Positions 1 to 6,724 of a stretch of 15,117 bases of DNA are shown here, in pieces. A program made the position numbers and the translations under genes. The stretch covers positions 1 to 15,117 of the forward strand of contig NW_013654599.1 of the NCBI RefSeq assembly GCF_000499385.1, read 5' to 3'. Positions within the stretch are counted from its first letter, which is position 1, and each line of letters begins with the position of its first letter. Source of the DNA: Eimeria necatrix (taxonomy: Eukaryota > Apicomplexa > Conoidasida > Eucoccidiorida > Eimeriidae). The notes beneath the pieces are model-generated. The model was not told the origin of the DNA. It did not search any database and saw only the letters and a list, made by a program, of their open reading frames with translations.

Positions 1-740
1 AAGAAACAAATAAATAAATAAATAAATGCAATTCAATTAAATTGCATGCAAGTTGGAGTAAAAGAAACAAATAAATAAATAAATAAATGAAATTCAATTA
101 AATTGCATGCAAGTTGGAGTAAAAGAAACAAATAAATAAATAAATGCAATTCAATTAAATTGCATGCAAGTTGGAGTAAAAGAAACAAATAAATAAATAA
201 ATAAATGCAATTCAATTAAATTGCATGCAAGTTGGAGTAAAAGAAACAAATAAATAAATAAATGCAATTCAATTAAATTGCATGCAAGTTGTGGAGAAAC
301 AAATCAAATTAAAAAAAATAAAGAAATGCATTAAAGTGAATTGCATGCAAGTTGAAAACCGAACAAAACAAATAAGTAAATGCAATAACACAGAATTGCA
401 TGCAACTTCTGATAAAAGAAACAAAATAAATAAATAAATAAATAAATAAATAAATACAATTAAATTAAATTGCATGCAAGTTGAGATAACAAACACAAAT
501 GAAATAAAGTAATGAATAAATGCAATTAAATTAAATTGCATGCAAGTTGAGAACCAAGCAAAATAAATAAATGCAATTAAATTAAATTGCATGCAAATTG
601 GGGGAAAGAAACAAATAAAATAAAACAAATAAACGAATAAATGCAATTAAATTAAACTGCATGCAAATTGGGGGAAAGAAACAAATAAAATAAAGCAAAC
701 AAACGAACAAATGCAATGAAATGAAATTGCATGCAAATTA
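1..740. repeat. AT-rich ~60-bp tandem repeat with TTGCATGCAA palindrome
   Basis: There are twelve copies of a unit with an A-rich AAACAAATAAATAAATAAA stretch, an imperfect stem (TGCAATT ... AATTGCA) and the 10-bp palindrome TTGCATGCAA. The palindrome starts at 42, 103, 160, 221, 278, 341, 396, 470, 536, 587, 657 (first base changed to C) and 727. Spacing is 51-74 bp. The first five copies are almost identical and later ones drift in length and A-rich content, so the array looks older toward its right end. Long open frames through it are low-complexity artefacts. Confidence 0.9.
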
Positions 741-790
741 AAAAAAACAAACAAGTCCGCAGCAGCGGTGCAGTGTACGTACACCTGAGC

Positions 791-802
791 TGCATGCATG
801 CA
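791..802. promoter_or_regulatory. TGCATGCATGCA motif, left of palindrome array
   Basis: This is a perfect palindrome containing two overlapping TGCATGCA words. TGCATGCA is a known target of apicomplexan AP2-family DNA-binding proteins. It follows the first GTGTACGTACAC copy directly. Use as a binding site is inferred. Confidence 0.45.
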
Positions 803-1163
803 GGAGGGGCTTTTGCTGCTGCTGGAGCACGGCGCTGCTTCTTGGGGCTTTGTAAATGCCATTTTGAACAGAGGCTTTTCCCAACATGTTTGGAACTTCG
901 GCTGCTTTGCTAACAGAGACATTCCCCAGCTTGTTCGCCAGGTCCGCCCGGCCCTCCAGCTGTACGTACACCCCACATGGCTCTGAGGTGTACGTACACC
1001 CCACGTGCCCCTGGTGTACGTACACTCCACGTGCCCCAGGTGTACGTACACCCCACACACCCCGGGTGTACGTACACTCCAGAGGCATGTGGGGTGTACG
1101 TACATCCCAGAGGGCCCAGGTGTACGTACACCCCAGCCATCCGCTCGGGTGTACAGGCACCTC

Positions 1164-1174
1164 TGCATGCATGC
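1164..1174. promoter_or_regulatory. TGCATGCATGC motif, right of palindrome array
   Basis: A second copy of the overlapping TGCATGC motif lies between the two degenerate palindromes at the right edge of the array, mirroring the copy at 791-802. Function is inferred from motif identity only. Confidence 0.4.
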
Positions 1175-1258
1175 GCGCCTCCGGGTGTACAGACACCTCA
1201 GGGTGAAGCGTTTCCAGCGTTTTAAGTGGCTGCAATTGAGAAATAAAGAAAGCAGCAA

Positions 1259-1259
<1 letters not shown>

Positions 1260-1290
<31 letters not shown>
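1260..1290. repeat. (CTG)10 tract
   Basis: An uninterrupted CTG/CAG microsatellite. No coding context is recognisable around it. Confidence 0.9.
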
Positions 1291-1351
1291 GTGCAGGCAG
1301 GGTTCGAAATTGTTTCTTTTAAACGGCGAAACTTCGGTAAGCTGCCTCATC

Positions 1352-1396
1352 TAGGGTTTAGGGTTTAGGGTTTAGGGTTGGAGATTTAGGGTTTGC
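1352..1396 (+). repeat. Telomere-type array, TTTAGGG on + strand
   Basis: About four perfect TTTAGGG heptamers followed by one degenerate copy. Confidence 0.9.
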
Positions 1397-1429
1397 AGTG
1401 CTGTGGATTTTGTGGGTGTCTGGTGGGCC

Positions 1430-1582
1430 TGCCGCTGCTGCAGCAGTTGCTGCTTTTGCTGCTGCCGCTTTTGCTGTTGCTGCTTCTGCTGCTGCTCCTT
1501 TTGCTGCTGCTGCAACTGCACTTGCTGCTGCAGCTGTTGATGTTGCTGCTGCTGCTGCTGCCGCTGCTGCTGCTGCTCAGGC
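1430..1582. repeat. Interrupted CTG/CAG tract
   Basis: A CTG-rich stretch broken by TTG, CTT and CCG triplets. On the minus strand it reads as a Gln-rich frame and on the plus strand as poly-Leu. No splice signal or unique flanking peptide supports coding, so it is left as repeat. Confidence 0.75.
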
Positions 1583-1654
1583 ACAACATACCTAATAGTG
1601 GCTAAGAAGAAGGAAGAGACTGAAGACGAAAAAGCTGAAGAGAAAAACGGCTCA

Positions 1655-1719
1655 AACCCTAAACCCTAAACCCTAAACCCTCGATGGTCTACGCGACTGC
1701 TGCCCCTCGTTTCTTGCTG

Positions 1720-1750
<31 letters not shown>

Positions 1751-1992
1751 TCTTTTTCCTTCCTCTGAGTGTGTGCAAACAATAAAGCCCAAACCCTAAA
1801 CCCTAAACCCTAAACCCTAAAAGGGGAGAAAGCGAACTGCCTTTTCAAAATACGGGTTTGCGAGGAACTCAAAACCTAAACCCTAAACCCTTGAAAGGGA
1901 GAAAGAAAAATGCAAAGACAAACAAAAGGAAGGGGGACAAAGACACGCAGCCTTGGGCCCCTCAAACCCTAAACCCTAAACCCTAAACCCTA
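1655..1992 (-). repeat. Telomere-type arrays (AAACCCT on +) with short islands
   Basis: Blocks of AAACCCT lie at about 1655-1680, 1794-1820, 1871-1891 and 1964-1992. They are separated by islands of roughly 50-115 bp, including a CTG/CTT stretch near 1716-1755. No convincing exon was found in the islands. Confidence 0.85.
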
Positions 1993-2078
1993 GCCCGAAC
2001 CACTGCGCAGGTGCCCCCTTGCCTCTGCTGCAACTTCAGCTAATTTGTATTTTATTTTAATTTCATTTGTCTCTTTAG

Positions 2079-2275
2079 GAGACAAAAAGTTACCTGTTCT
2101 GAAGAAAGAAAAGCACCCCTCAAACCCGGACTTCCCAAACCCTAAATCAGGGTTTAGGGTTTGGCGCCCACGCTGCAGGACTGGGGTTTCGGGTTTGAGG
2201 GTTTTGTGCTGCGCCTTTTGCCATTACGCTGAACTGCTTAACTATCTACGCTGTTCTTCTTCACTAGACCTTTGA
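2079..2275 (+). CDS. Candidate plus-strand terminal exon, unknown product
   Basis: A strong 3' splice-site signature precedes position 2079: a T-rich tract from about 2045 ending in CTCTTTAG. From there a frame stays open to TGA at 2273-2275, about 65 codons. It starts GDKKLPVLKKEKHPSNP, crosses an inverted pair of telomere-type heptamers (2137-2163), and ends with a Cys- and Leu-rich segment. No upstream exon was identified and no family is recognised. Because the frame crosses telomere-type repeats it could be a chance opening, so confidence is low. Confidence 0.25.
2137..2163. repeat. Inverted telomere-type heptamers (small hairpin)
   Basis: AAACCCT is followed, after a few bases, by AGGGTTTAGGGTTT. 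The C-rich strand therefore runs directly into the G-rich strand, giving a short hairpin-forming inverted repeat. Confidence 0.7.
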
Positions 2276-2318
2276 GGGTTTAGGGTCTAGGGTTTAGGGT
2301 TTAGGGTTTAGGGTTTAG
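2276..2318 (+). repeat. Telomere-type array, TTTAGGG
   Basis: About six heptamers, one with a TCTAGGG variant. Confidence 0.9.
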
Positions 2319-2365
2319 ACTAGAAGCTAGCTGGAAAAGGCGCAAAAGAAATGCAGAGCCGTTTG

Positions 2366-2540
2366 CTGCTGCTGCTGCTGCACCTTTGCTGCTACAGCTG
2401 CTGGTGCGCGCCCTCTGCTGCTGCTCCTGCTGCTACTACTGCTGCTGCACAATTTGCTGCTGCTGCTGAAGCGACGTTTGCTGCTGCCGCCACAAAAGCG
2501 ACGTTTGCTGCTGCTGCTGTTGCTGCTGCAAAAGCGACCT

Positions 2541-2578
<38 letters not shown>

Positions 2579-2641
2579 GCTGCTTCTCGTCCGCCTGCGC
2601 AGCCAAACCTCTGCTGCTGCATCTTCGTCGCCGCTGCTTCT

Positions 2642-2686
<45 letters not shown>

Positions 2687-2690
2687 GGGG
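2366..2690. repeat. CTG/CAG-rich block downstream of the large gene
   Basis: Dense CTG triplets with interruptions, including a repeated 'AAAAGCGAC(G)TTTGCTGCTGC' type unit near 2466-2545 and a pure tract at about 2646-2686. It directly follows the stop codon of the minus-strand gene, so part of it may be 3' UTR. Frames on both strands are open through it (poly-Ala, -Ser, -Leu, -Cys), as expected for a triplet repeat. Confidence 0.7.
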
Positions 2691-3429
2691 TCAGTCGAAG
2701 TCGAAGTCAATCATTTCCAAGTCTTTGTCATCTTCTTCTTCAACCTCTTTGTCTTTTGCTGCAGCAGGCTTTTGAGGTGTATGTACACCTGAATAGTCTG
2801 TGGGGTCTTCATAAGGATCCAAAGGGAACTCTTCGCTGCTGTTCTTTTCGAGAGCTCTTCGGAGTCTCTGTTCTGCTGGCGTTAGCAGCTCGAGCAGCAG
2901 CTGCTGCTGCTGCTGCTGCTCCTGCTGCTGCTGCTGCTGCTGCTGCAGCTGCTGCTCGTGCTGCTGCAGCGGGGCCAGCATGCTCCGCAGGCCCCGCAGC
3001 TTCTCCTGCACTGCTGCTGCTGCTGCTGCTGCTGCTGCTTCTTGGCCGGGCCCCTCCCGCTCCAAGTTTGCTGCTACTTGCGAAAGCACTCCAACTTCTT
3101 CTTTAACACTTTCTCTAATTAAAGACATTAAATTTGCTTCTTCTGCGATTTGCGCAGCAGCAACTCGCTGCAGCAGCTCCGGGCTGTAGCTGCTTGCTGC
3201 TGCAGCAGCAGCAGCAGCAGCGGCGGCCTCCCCCTCCTGCTGCTCCTTCGGCTGCTGCTGCTTCTCCTCCTGCTGCTGCTCCGACTGCTGCTGCTGCTGC
3301 TCCGACTGCTGCTGCTGCTGCTCCGACTGCTGCTGCTGCTGCTGCAGCAGCTTCTGCAGCAGCTGGCCGGCCTCCTTGAGCCGCTCGAAGACAGCGACCC
3401 AGACACTGAGGGGGGTGAAGTCGATGAGG

Positions 3430-3471
<42 letters not shown>

Positions 3472-3742
3472 CCGCGGGGCCCAGCAGCGTGCTGCTGCGT
3501 GGCAGCAGCAAGAGCAGCAAGTTCCCTCCACAAGTTCCGCTTGAGGGTCCTCGCCAGCAGCAAAGACACACAAAAGAAAGGAGAAAGCTGCTGCTGCAGC
3601 AGCTGCTGCACTGCTTCCTTTTCTGCTGCTATAAGTCCCTTCTGCAGCTCCCCGGGGCTCATGTGGGAAGGCAAAGACACGGAGAGGTCAGCAGCAACTT
3701 GAATGCCGGTGATGCTGCTGTGCTGCTGCATGCGTTCGAGCA

Positions 3743-3780
<38 letters not shown>

Positions 3781-4045
3781 GGCCGCTGCAGCCCCAGCTG
3801 CTGCAGCTCCGCCGCGTCAAACGGCAGCTCCTGCTGCGCTGCTGCTGCAGCACGCAGCTGCAGCAGCTGCAGCAGCTCCGCGTAACCCTCCTCTTGACCC
3901 TCCGTCAACGCGGGGGGCCCCCCGGGGGGCCCCCCATCCTCGGGGGCCCCCCGAACTGCTGGGGCAATTAAAACTAAATCTAAAAAGGGACTTTTGCTTC
4001 CGGGACTTGCCATGGCCTGGTTCACGCTTTCCTCCAGCACCCGCG
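2691..4045 (-). CDS. Exon 5 (last) of two-helix membrane protein: Gln/Ala-rich tail
   Basis: This is the largest coding segment in the window: 450 codons after the junction, ending at TGA (2691-2693). Non-repetitive helical segments alternate with poly-Gln, SEQQQQQ repeats and poly-Ala runs. The C-terminus is acidic and ends EMIDFDFD. An acceptor (GTCTGCTGCAG) lies just upstream at 4046. Its phase fits exon 4, giving ...KRKA-T-RVLEESVNQAMA. Upstream in frame is a TAA at 4070-4068. If it is instead a separate gene, the first ATG is at 4013-4011 in a good context (GCCATGG), giving 440 aa. The GTG at 4058 is not a credible eukaryotic start. No known domain is recognised. The exon also contains a copy of the GTGTAC palindrome at 2776-2789. 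Confidence 0.75.
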
Positions 4046-4755
4046 CTGCAGCAGACACGCGCAGGGTTTAGGGTTTAGGGTTTAGGGTTTAGGGTTTGGG
4101 GTTTGGGGTTTGGCGCGCCGGCTTTCAGAGGACCTCTGGTTTGAAGATTTACTTTATTAGTGACTCTAAAACACTTAAGAGATTTAAAGAGACAAAAAAT
4201 ATAAAAAGGAAAACAAAAAAACAAACAGAAAAAAACAAAAGGGAAAAGGGAAAGAATCAAAGAAAGGGGAAAAAGATAAAAAGAAACAAAAACAAATAAA
4301 AAAAAGAAAACAAAAAAAAGGACAAACAAGGAAAATAGGAGACAAATAAATGAAACAAAAGAAAAAATAAAAAAGAAAACAAATGGAAGCAAAAAAACAA
4401 GAAAAAAGGGGAAACAAAATAAAAAGAAAAGAAAAAAAGAACAGTAGAGAGACCAGCAGCAGCTGCAGCAGTCAGCAGCAGCAAGAAAGTCCTTCGCAGG
4501 GTTTGAAGACGAGCCTCCAGGGTTTAGGGTTTCGCTAGGGTTTAGGGTTTAGCTAGGGTTTAGGGTTTCGCTAGGGTTTAGGGTTTAGCTAGGGTTTAGG
4601 GTTTAGCAAGGGTTTGGCGTTTAGCTCAGATTTAGGGTTTAGCTAGGGTTTAGGGTTTCGCGTTTGCCCTGAGGTGTGCCTCCTCGGCGCGGATGGTTTA
4701 AGTGCACGAGGGTTTAGGGTTTAGGGTTTAGGGTTTAGGGTTTAGGGTTTCTCAC
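4046..4755 (-). other. Intron 4 of membrane-protein gene: telomere-type, A-rich and CAG DNA
   Basis: Bounded by donor GTGAGA (after GCCA) and acceptor CTGCTGCAG. On the plus strand it contains TTTAGGG arrays at 4063-4113, 4520-4662 and 4708-4750, a purine-rich A/G block at about 4140-4445 (T/C-rich on the sense strand) and a short CAG cluster at 4455-4485. An island at 4663-4707 shows no convincing exon. Confidence 0.5.
4520..4662 (+). repeat. 18-bp higher-order telomere-type repeat
   Basis: Units of two TTTAGGG-type heptamers plus a 4-bp spacer (AGCT or CGCT) repeat with an 18-bp period. The spacer alternates between the two versions in successive copies. Later copies are degraded. Confidence 0.8.
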
Positions 4756-4891
4756 TGGCTTTTCTTTTGAACTTTTTGCGCCACTTCAAATACTGATAAG
4801 CCAGCCGAGGGGTTTCAACAAAAAAAGTTAAAAGAGAAATCACCGCGCTTAAAGCCCCCACTGCCATGCAACCCTCGGGGTCTCCTGCAGG
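4756..4891 (-). CDS. Exon 4 of membrane-protein gene: second TM helix and basic stretch
   Basis: An acceptor (TTTTTGACTTCAG) precedes 4891 and a strong donor (GCCA|GTGAGA) follows 4756. The 136-nt exon starts in phase 0 and leaves one nucleotide. It encodes PAGDPEGC followed by a hydrophobic helix, MAVGALSAVISLLTFFV (about residues 164-180), then YQYLKWRKKFKRKA. The Lys/Arg cluster after the helix suggests its cytosolic end. Phase matches exon 3 (ends in phase 0) and exon 5. If not spliced at the donor, the frame would stop at a TAA in the adjacent telomere-type array. The first 48 nt exist as two further copies upstream in the intron. Confidence 0.6.
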
Positions 4892-4989
4892 CTGAAGTCA
4901 AAAACACCAAATTAGGGTTTAGGGTTTAGGGTTTAGGGTTTGGGGTTTGGGCTTTGGGGTTTGGGGTTTGCGGTTTAGGGACACACTAC

Positions 4990-5037
4990 AGCGCTCAAAG
5001 CCCCTACTGCCATGTAACCCTTGGGATCTGCCGCGGG
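4990..5037 (-). CDS. Possible cassette exon 4b (48 nt), duplicate of exon-4 start
   Basis: It reads PAADPKGYMAVGALSA in the same frame as exon 4. The preceding GACTTCAG acceptor is kept and GTAGTG follows as a possible donor (GCT|GTAGTG). At 16 codons with phase 0 at both ends, inclusion would not shift the frame. Without that donor the frame stops at a TAA in the adjacent array. It could equally be a dead duplicate. Confidence 0.3.
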
Positions 5038-5128
5038 CTGAAGTCAAAAACACTGAATTAGGGTTTAGGGTTTAGGGTTTAGGGTTTGGGGTTTGGGCTT
5101 TGGGGTTTGGGGTTTAGGGACACACTAC

Positions 5129-5176
5129 AGCGCTGAAAGCCCCCACTGCCATGCAACCCTTGGGGTCTGCCGCGGG
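5129..5176 (-). CDS. Possible cassette exon 4a (48 nt), duplicate of exon-4 start
   Basis: It reads PAADPKGCMAVGAFSA in the exon-4 frame, with the same acceptor and GTAGTG donor as the neighbouring copy. Against exon 4, five of seven codon differences counted through the GTG codon just after the unit are at third positions, which suggests a coding origin. Expression is not shown by sequence alone. Confidence 0.3.
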
Positions 5177-5322
5177 CTGAAGTCAAAAACCCTAAATTAG
5201 GGTTTAGGGTTTAAGTCAAATTTAAAAAAATGAATTAACTGCAGTGCCGATTGAGTCGAAGGAAAAAAAGGAAAGCATCAGAGAAACAAAAACTTCAAAC
5301 TCAACGGGCAGCAACTAAACCC

Positions 5323-5372
5323 TAAAACCTAAACCCTAAACCCTAAACCCTAAACCCTAAACCCTAAACCCT
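5323..5372 (-). repeat. Telomere-type array, AAACCCT on + strand, inside intron 3
   Basis: About seven AAACCCT heptamers. With the TTTAGGG arrays ending at 5217 they form a head-to-head pair around an island of about 105 bp (5218-5322) that holds no recognisable exon. Confidence 0.85.
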
Positions 5373-5427
5373 CATTTTTCCACCTGTCGCCTCGAGCATT
5401 TGCATAGAGTCAGCAAGAGCAAAAGCC
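5370..5427 (-). pseudogene. Relic duplicate of the exon-3 3' end
   Basis: These 58 bp align with 5526-5583, which spans the end of exon 3 and its donor, at an offset of about 156 bp and roughly 80% identity. The donor AAAAGTGAGG is changed to AAAAATGAGG, so the GT is lost. Like the real exon end, it is followed on the sense strand by TTTAGGG heptamers. Confidence 0.6.
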
Positions 5428-5482
5428 ACGCCCTAAACTACGCCCGAAGCCTTAAACCCTGAGCCCTGCACTCCAAGCCCAA

Positions 5483-5526
5483 AACCTAAACCCTAAACCC
5501 TAAACCCTAAACCCTAAACCCTAAAC
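5483..5526 (-). repeat. Telomere-type array at the 5' end of intron 3
   Basis: AAACCCT heptamers on the plus strand, so TTTAGGG on the transcript strand. The array begins right after the exon-3 donor GTGAGG. Confidence 0.85.
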
Positions 5527-5531
5527 CTCAC

Positions 5532-5659
5532 TTTTCCATCTGTGCCCTTGAACATTTGCATAAAAGCCGCAAGAGCAAAAGCCCCCAAAGAGCCGCCCAT
5601 GAGAAGCCCCGCGCTTTTGAGTGCATGCAGCAGCGGGGGTCTGTCGGAGTAGAGCTTGT
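5532..5659 (-). CDS. Exon 3 of membrane-protein gene: first TM helix
   Basis: The acceptor TTTGCTGCTGCAG precedes 5659 and the donor AAAA|GTGAGG follows 5532. The 128-nt exon starts with two nucleotides (AC) and ends in phase 0. It reads KLYSDRPPLLHALK, then a hydrophobic, Gly/Ala-rich helix SAGLLMGGSLGAFALAAF (about residues 128-145), then MQMFKGTDGK. The one nucleotide left by exon 2 completes an Asn codon at the junction. With exon 4 it forms a helix-loop-helix hairpin with a loop of about 15 residues. The first residues overlap a CTG/CAG cluster, so the exact acceptor could shift. Confidence 0.6.
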
Positions 5660-5901
5660 CTGCAGCAGCAAACCCTAAACCCTAAACCCTAAACCCTAAA
5701 CCCTAAGCCCCAAACCCTAAACCCTAAACCCTGAACCCTGAACCCTGACTACCAGCAGGGGCCGGCCCCTGCGAGCCAGGCCCCGCAGGGGAGCGTCTCT
5801 AAAGGCCCCGTAGGCAGCAAACCCCGCTGAACCCTAAATTCTAAACCCTAAACCCTAAACCCAAAACCCTAAACCCTAAACCCTAAACCCTAAACCCTCA
5901 C
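5660..5901 (-). other. Intron 2 of membrane-protein gene: telomere-type arrays
   Basis: Bounded by donor GTGAGG and acceptor CTGCTGCAG, 242 nt. On the plus strand it is AAACCCT arrays (5672-5750 and 5830-5900) with a GC-rich island between. The island 5753-5826 has an open frame with plausible splice signals. Its 74 nt would fit exon 2 but break the junction to exon 3, so it is left as intron. Confidence 0.5.
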
Positions 5902-6026
5902 TGATTGAGGCGAGCTTTGCGTCCATGAAGGCATCGCACTTGAGCTCTACAGTGCTTTTCGTTTCTGTCCTTCGCAAGAAGCAGGAGCGGCCAATTAGTC
6001 TTTCCTTGATGAAGACGGCTTCGAGG
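5902..6026 (-). CDS. Exon 2 of membrane-protein gene
   Basis: The acceptor GTGCCCGCAG precedes 6026 and a strong donor (ATCA|GTGAGG) follows 5902. The 125-nt exon has one nucleotide, 41 codons, then one nucleotide. It begins LEAVFIKERLIGRSCFLRR and continues with TETKSTVELKC and FMDAKLASI. The composition is that of a folded soluble region, without low-complexity runs. Its phases fit exon 1 (GG+C = Gly) and exon 3 (A+AC = Asn). No family is recognised. Confidence 0.62.
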
Positions 6027-6240
6027 CTGCGGGCACGCAAGGGTTTAGGGTTTAGGGTTTAGGGTTTAGGGTTTGGGGTTTGGGGGCACCTTTCGATGGG
6101 TCCTCGGCTTCAGGCCTGCTGGGGGTTGTGAAGACGAGGGTTTAAGGCCCGAGGGTTTGGGGTTTGGCCGCTGCTGCGCAGACTTTGTGGCCGAGGGTTT
6201 AGGGTTTAGGGTTTAGGGTTTAGGGTTTAGGGGGGCGGAC
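6027..6240 (-). other. Intron 1 of membrane-protein gene: telomere-type arrays
   Basis: 214 nt from GTCCGC to CCCGCAG. On the plus strand it contains TTTAGGG arrays at 6040-6087 and 6194-6235. The island 6088-6190 has a possible 26-29 nt micro-exon (sense ...CATCGAAAG|GTGCCC), but including it would break the frame between exons 1 and 2. Confidence 0.5.
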
Positions 6241-6452
6241 CCGTGGTACTTGGAAGGGAGCTTGACGTAGCCCGCGAAAGAGATTTCTTTAGGGTTTGGA
6301 CCCTCGACAAAGGGTTTGTCTTTTGGGGCTTTCAAAACCCTCAAAGTTGCATGCAGCAAATGTTCTTTTTTGCTGCTGGAAGGAGTCAAGAAGCAGCGCT
6401 CCACCAGCACCCGCGCCTCCCACGGCCCGTCCTTGAACTCTGAAACACTCAT
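6241..6452 (-). CDS. Exon 1 of membrane-protein gene (or internal exon from 6439)
   Basis: An ATG at 6452-6450 opens a frame that stays open to a donor at CACGG|GTCCGC. It reads MSVSEFKDGPWEARVLVER, then CFLTPSSSKKEHLLHATLRVLK, followed by KEISFAGYVKLPSKYHG; the alternation of polar and hydrophobic residues suggests a beta-rich soluble domain. The ATG sits directly against a telomere-type array with a weak start context. Alternatively GTGTTTCAG at 6448-6440 is an acceptor and the exon begins at 6439 with two nucleotides; a possible upstream partner lies at 8537-8597. With the ATG, the five exons give about 651 aa. No domain is recognised. Confidence 0.55.
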
Positions 6453-6710
6453 TTAGGGTTTAGGGTTTCGGCGCTAGGGTTTAGGGTTTCGGCGCTAGGG
6501 TTTAGGCTTTCGGCGCTAGGGTTTAGGGTTTCGGCGCTAGGGTTTTGTTCTACGGTCTAGGGTATACGGTTTAGGGTCTAGGGCTCAGGGTTTAGGGTCT
6601 AGGGTTTAAGGTACAGCGTTTAGGGCATAGGGTCTAGGGTTTAGGATCTAGGGTTTAGGGTTTAGGGTTTAGGGTTTAGGGGATGGGTTTAGGGTTTAGG
6701 GTTTAGGGGA
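6453..6710 (+). repeat. 21-bp higher-order and degenerate telomere-type repeats
   Basis: From 6453 to about 6546 a 21-bp unit (two heptamers plus GGCGCTA-type spacer) is repeated four times. From 6547 to about 6690 heptamers are heavily degraded (TCTAGGG, TATACGG, CATAGGG and others). Clean TTTAGGG returns by 6710. Confidence 0.85.
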
Positions 6711-6724
6711 AGAAGGCTGCTGCC

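Larger units (their letters stand above)
773..1197. promoter_or_regulatory. Phased array of GTGTACGTACAC palindromes
   Basis: The palindrome GGTGTACGTACACC, or a near match, occurs at 773-784, 961-970, 987-1000, 1013-1026, 1039-1052, 1065-1078, 1093-1106 and 1119-1132. Two degenerate copies follow at 1148-1161 and 1184-1197. From 961 to 1132 the centres are 26-28 bp apart, mostly exactly 26. Each site is two inverted GTGTAC half-sites. Because 26 is not a multiple of 3, all frames read rotated versions of the same short peptides, so the long open frames here are by-products. A role as a protein-binding cluster is inference. Confidence 0.6.
4845..5217. repeat. Tandem segment carrying three copies of the exon-4 start
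   Basis: A unit joining the start of exon 4, its acceptor region and a run of TTTAGGG/TTTGGGG heptamers occurs three times. GCGCT landmarks lie at 4845, 4991 and 5130, so the spacings are 146 and 139 bp. The difference is exactly one heptamer. The third copy ends in a short array at 5202-5217. Confidence 0.85.

Noticed and set aside
1..740. CRISPR array or virus/transposon terminal repeats
   Set aside because: Units are adjacent A-rich tandem repeats without unique spacers. No transposase, integrase or reverse-transcriptase frame occurs anywhere in the window.
647..1322. Several overlapping long open frames on both strands across the GTGTAC palindrome array
   Set aside because: A 26-bp period rotates the frame and yields the same VYVHP, CTYTP and GVRTP peptides in every frame. 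This is a repeat by-product with no start, splice or family support.
2327..3106. Long frames on both strands made of Ala, Ser, Leu or Cys runs over the CTG block and the last exon
   Set aside because: Triplet repeats keep all six frames open. Only the minus frame ending in DFDFD has non-repetitive helical segments and a sensible end.
4056..4058. GTG at 4058 as start of the Gln-rich protein
   Set aside because: GTG starts are not expected in a eukaryotic nuclear gene. The ATG at 4013 or splicing at 4046 explains the frame better.
4184..4484. Phe-rich minus-strand frames and Lys-rich plus-strand frames in A-rich blocks here and at 6725-7010 and 12293-12649
   Set aside because: They reflect purine/pyrimidine bias only, with no conserved-looking peptide, and fall in proposed introns.
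5753..5826. 74-nt open island with acceptor and GTAGTC donor as an extra exon
   Set aside because: It fits exon 2 in phase but breaks the frame into exon 3, while exons 2 and 3 join in phase directly. It is kept as intron.
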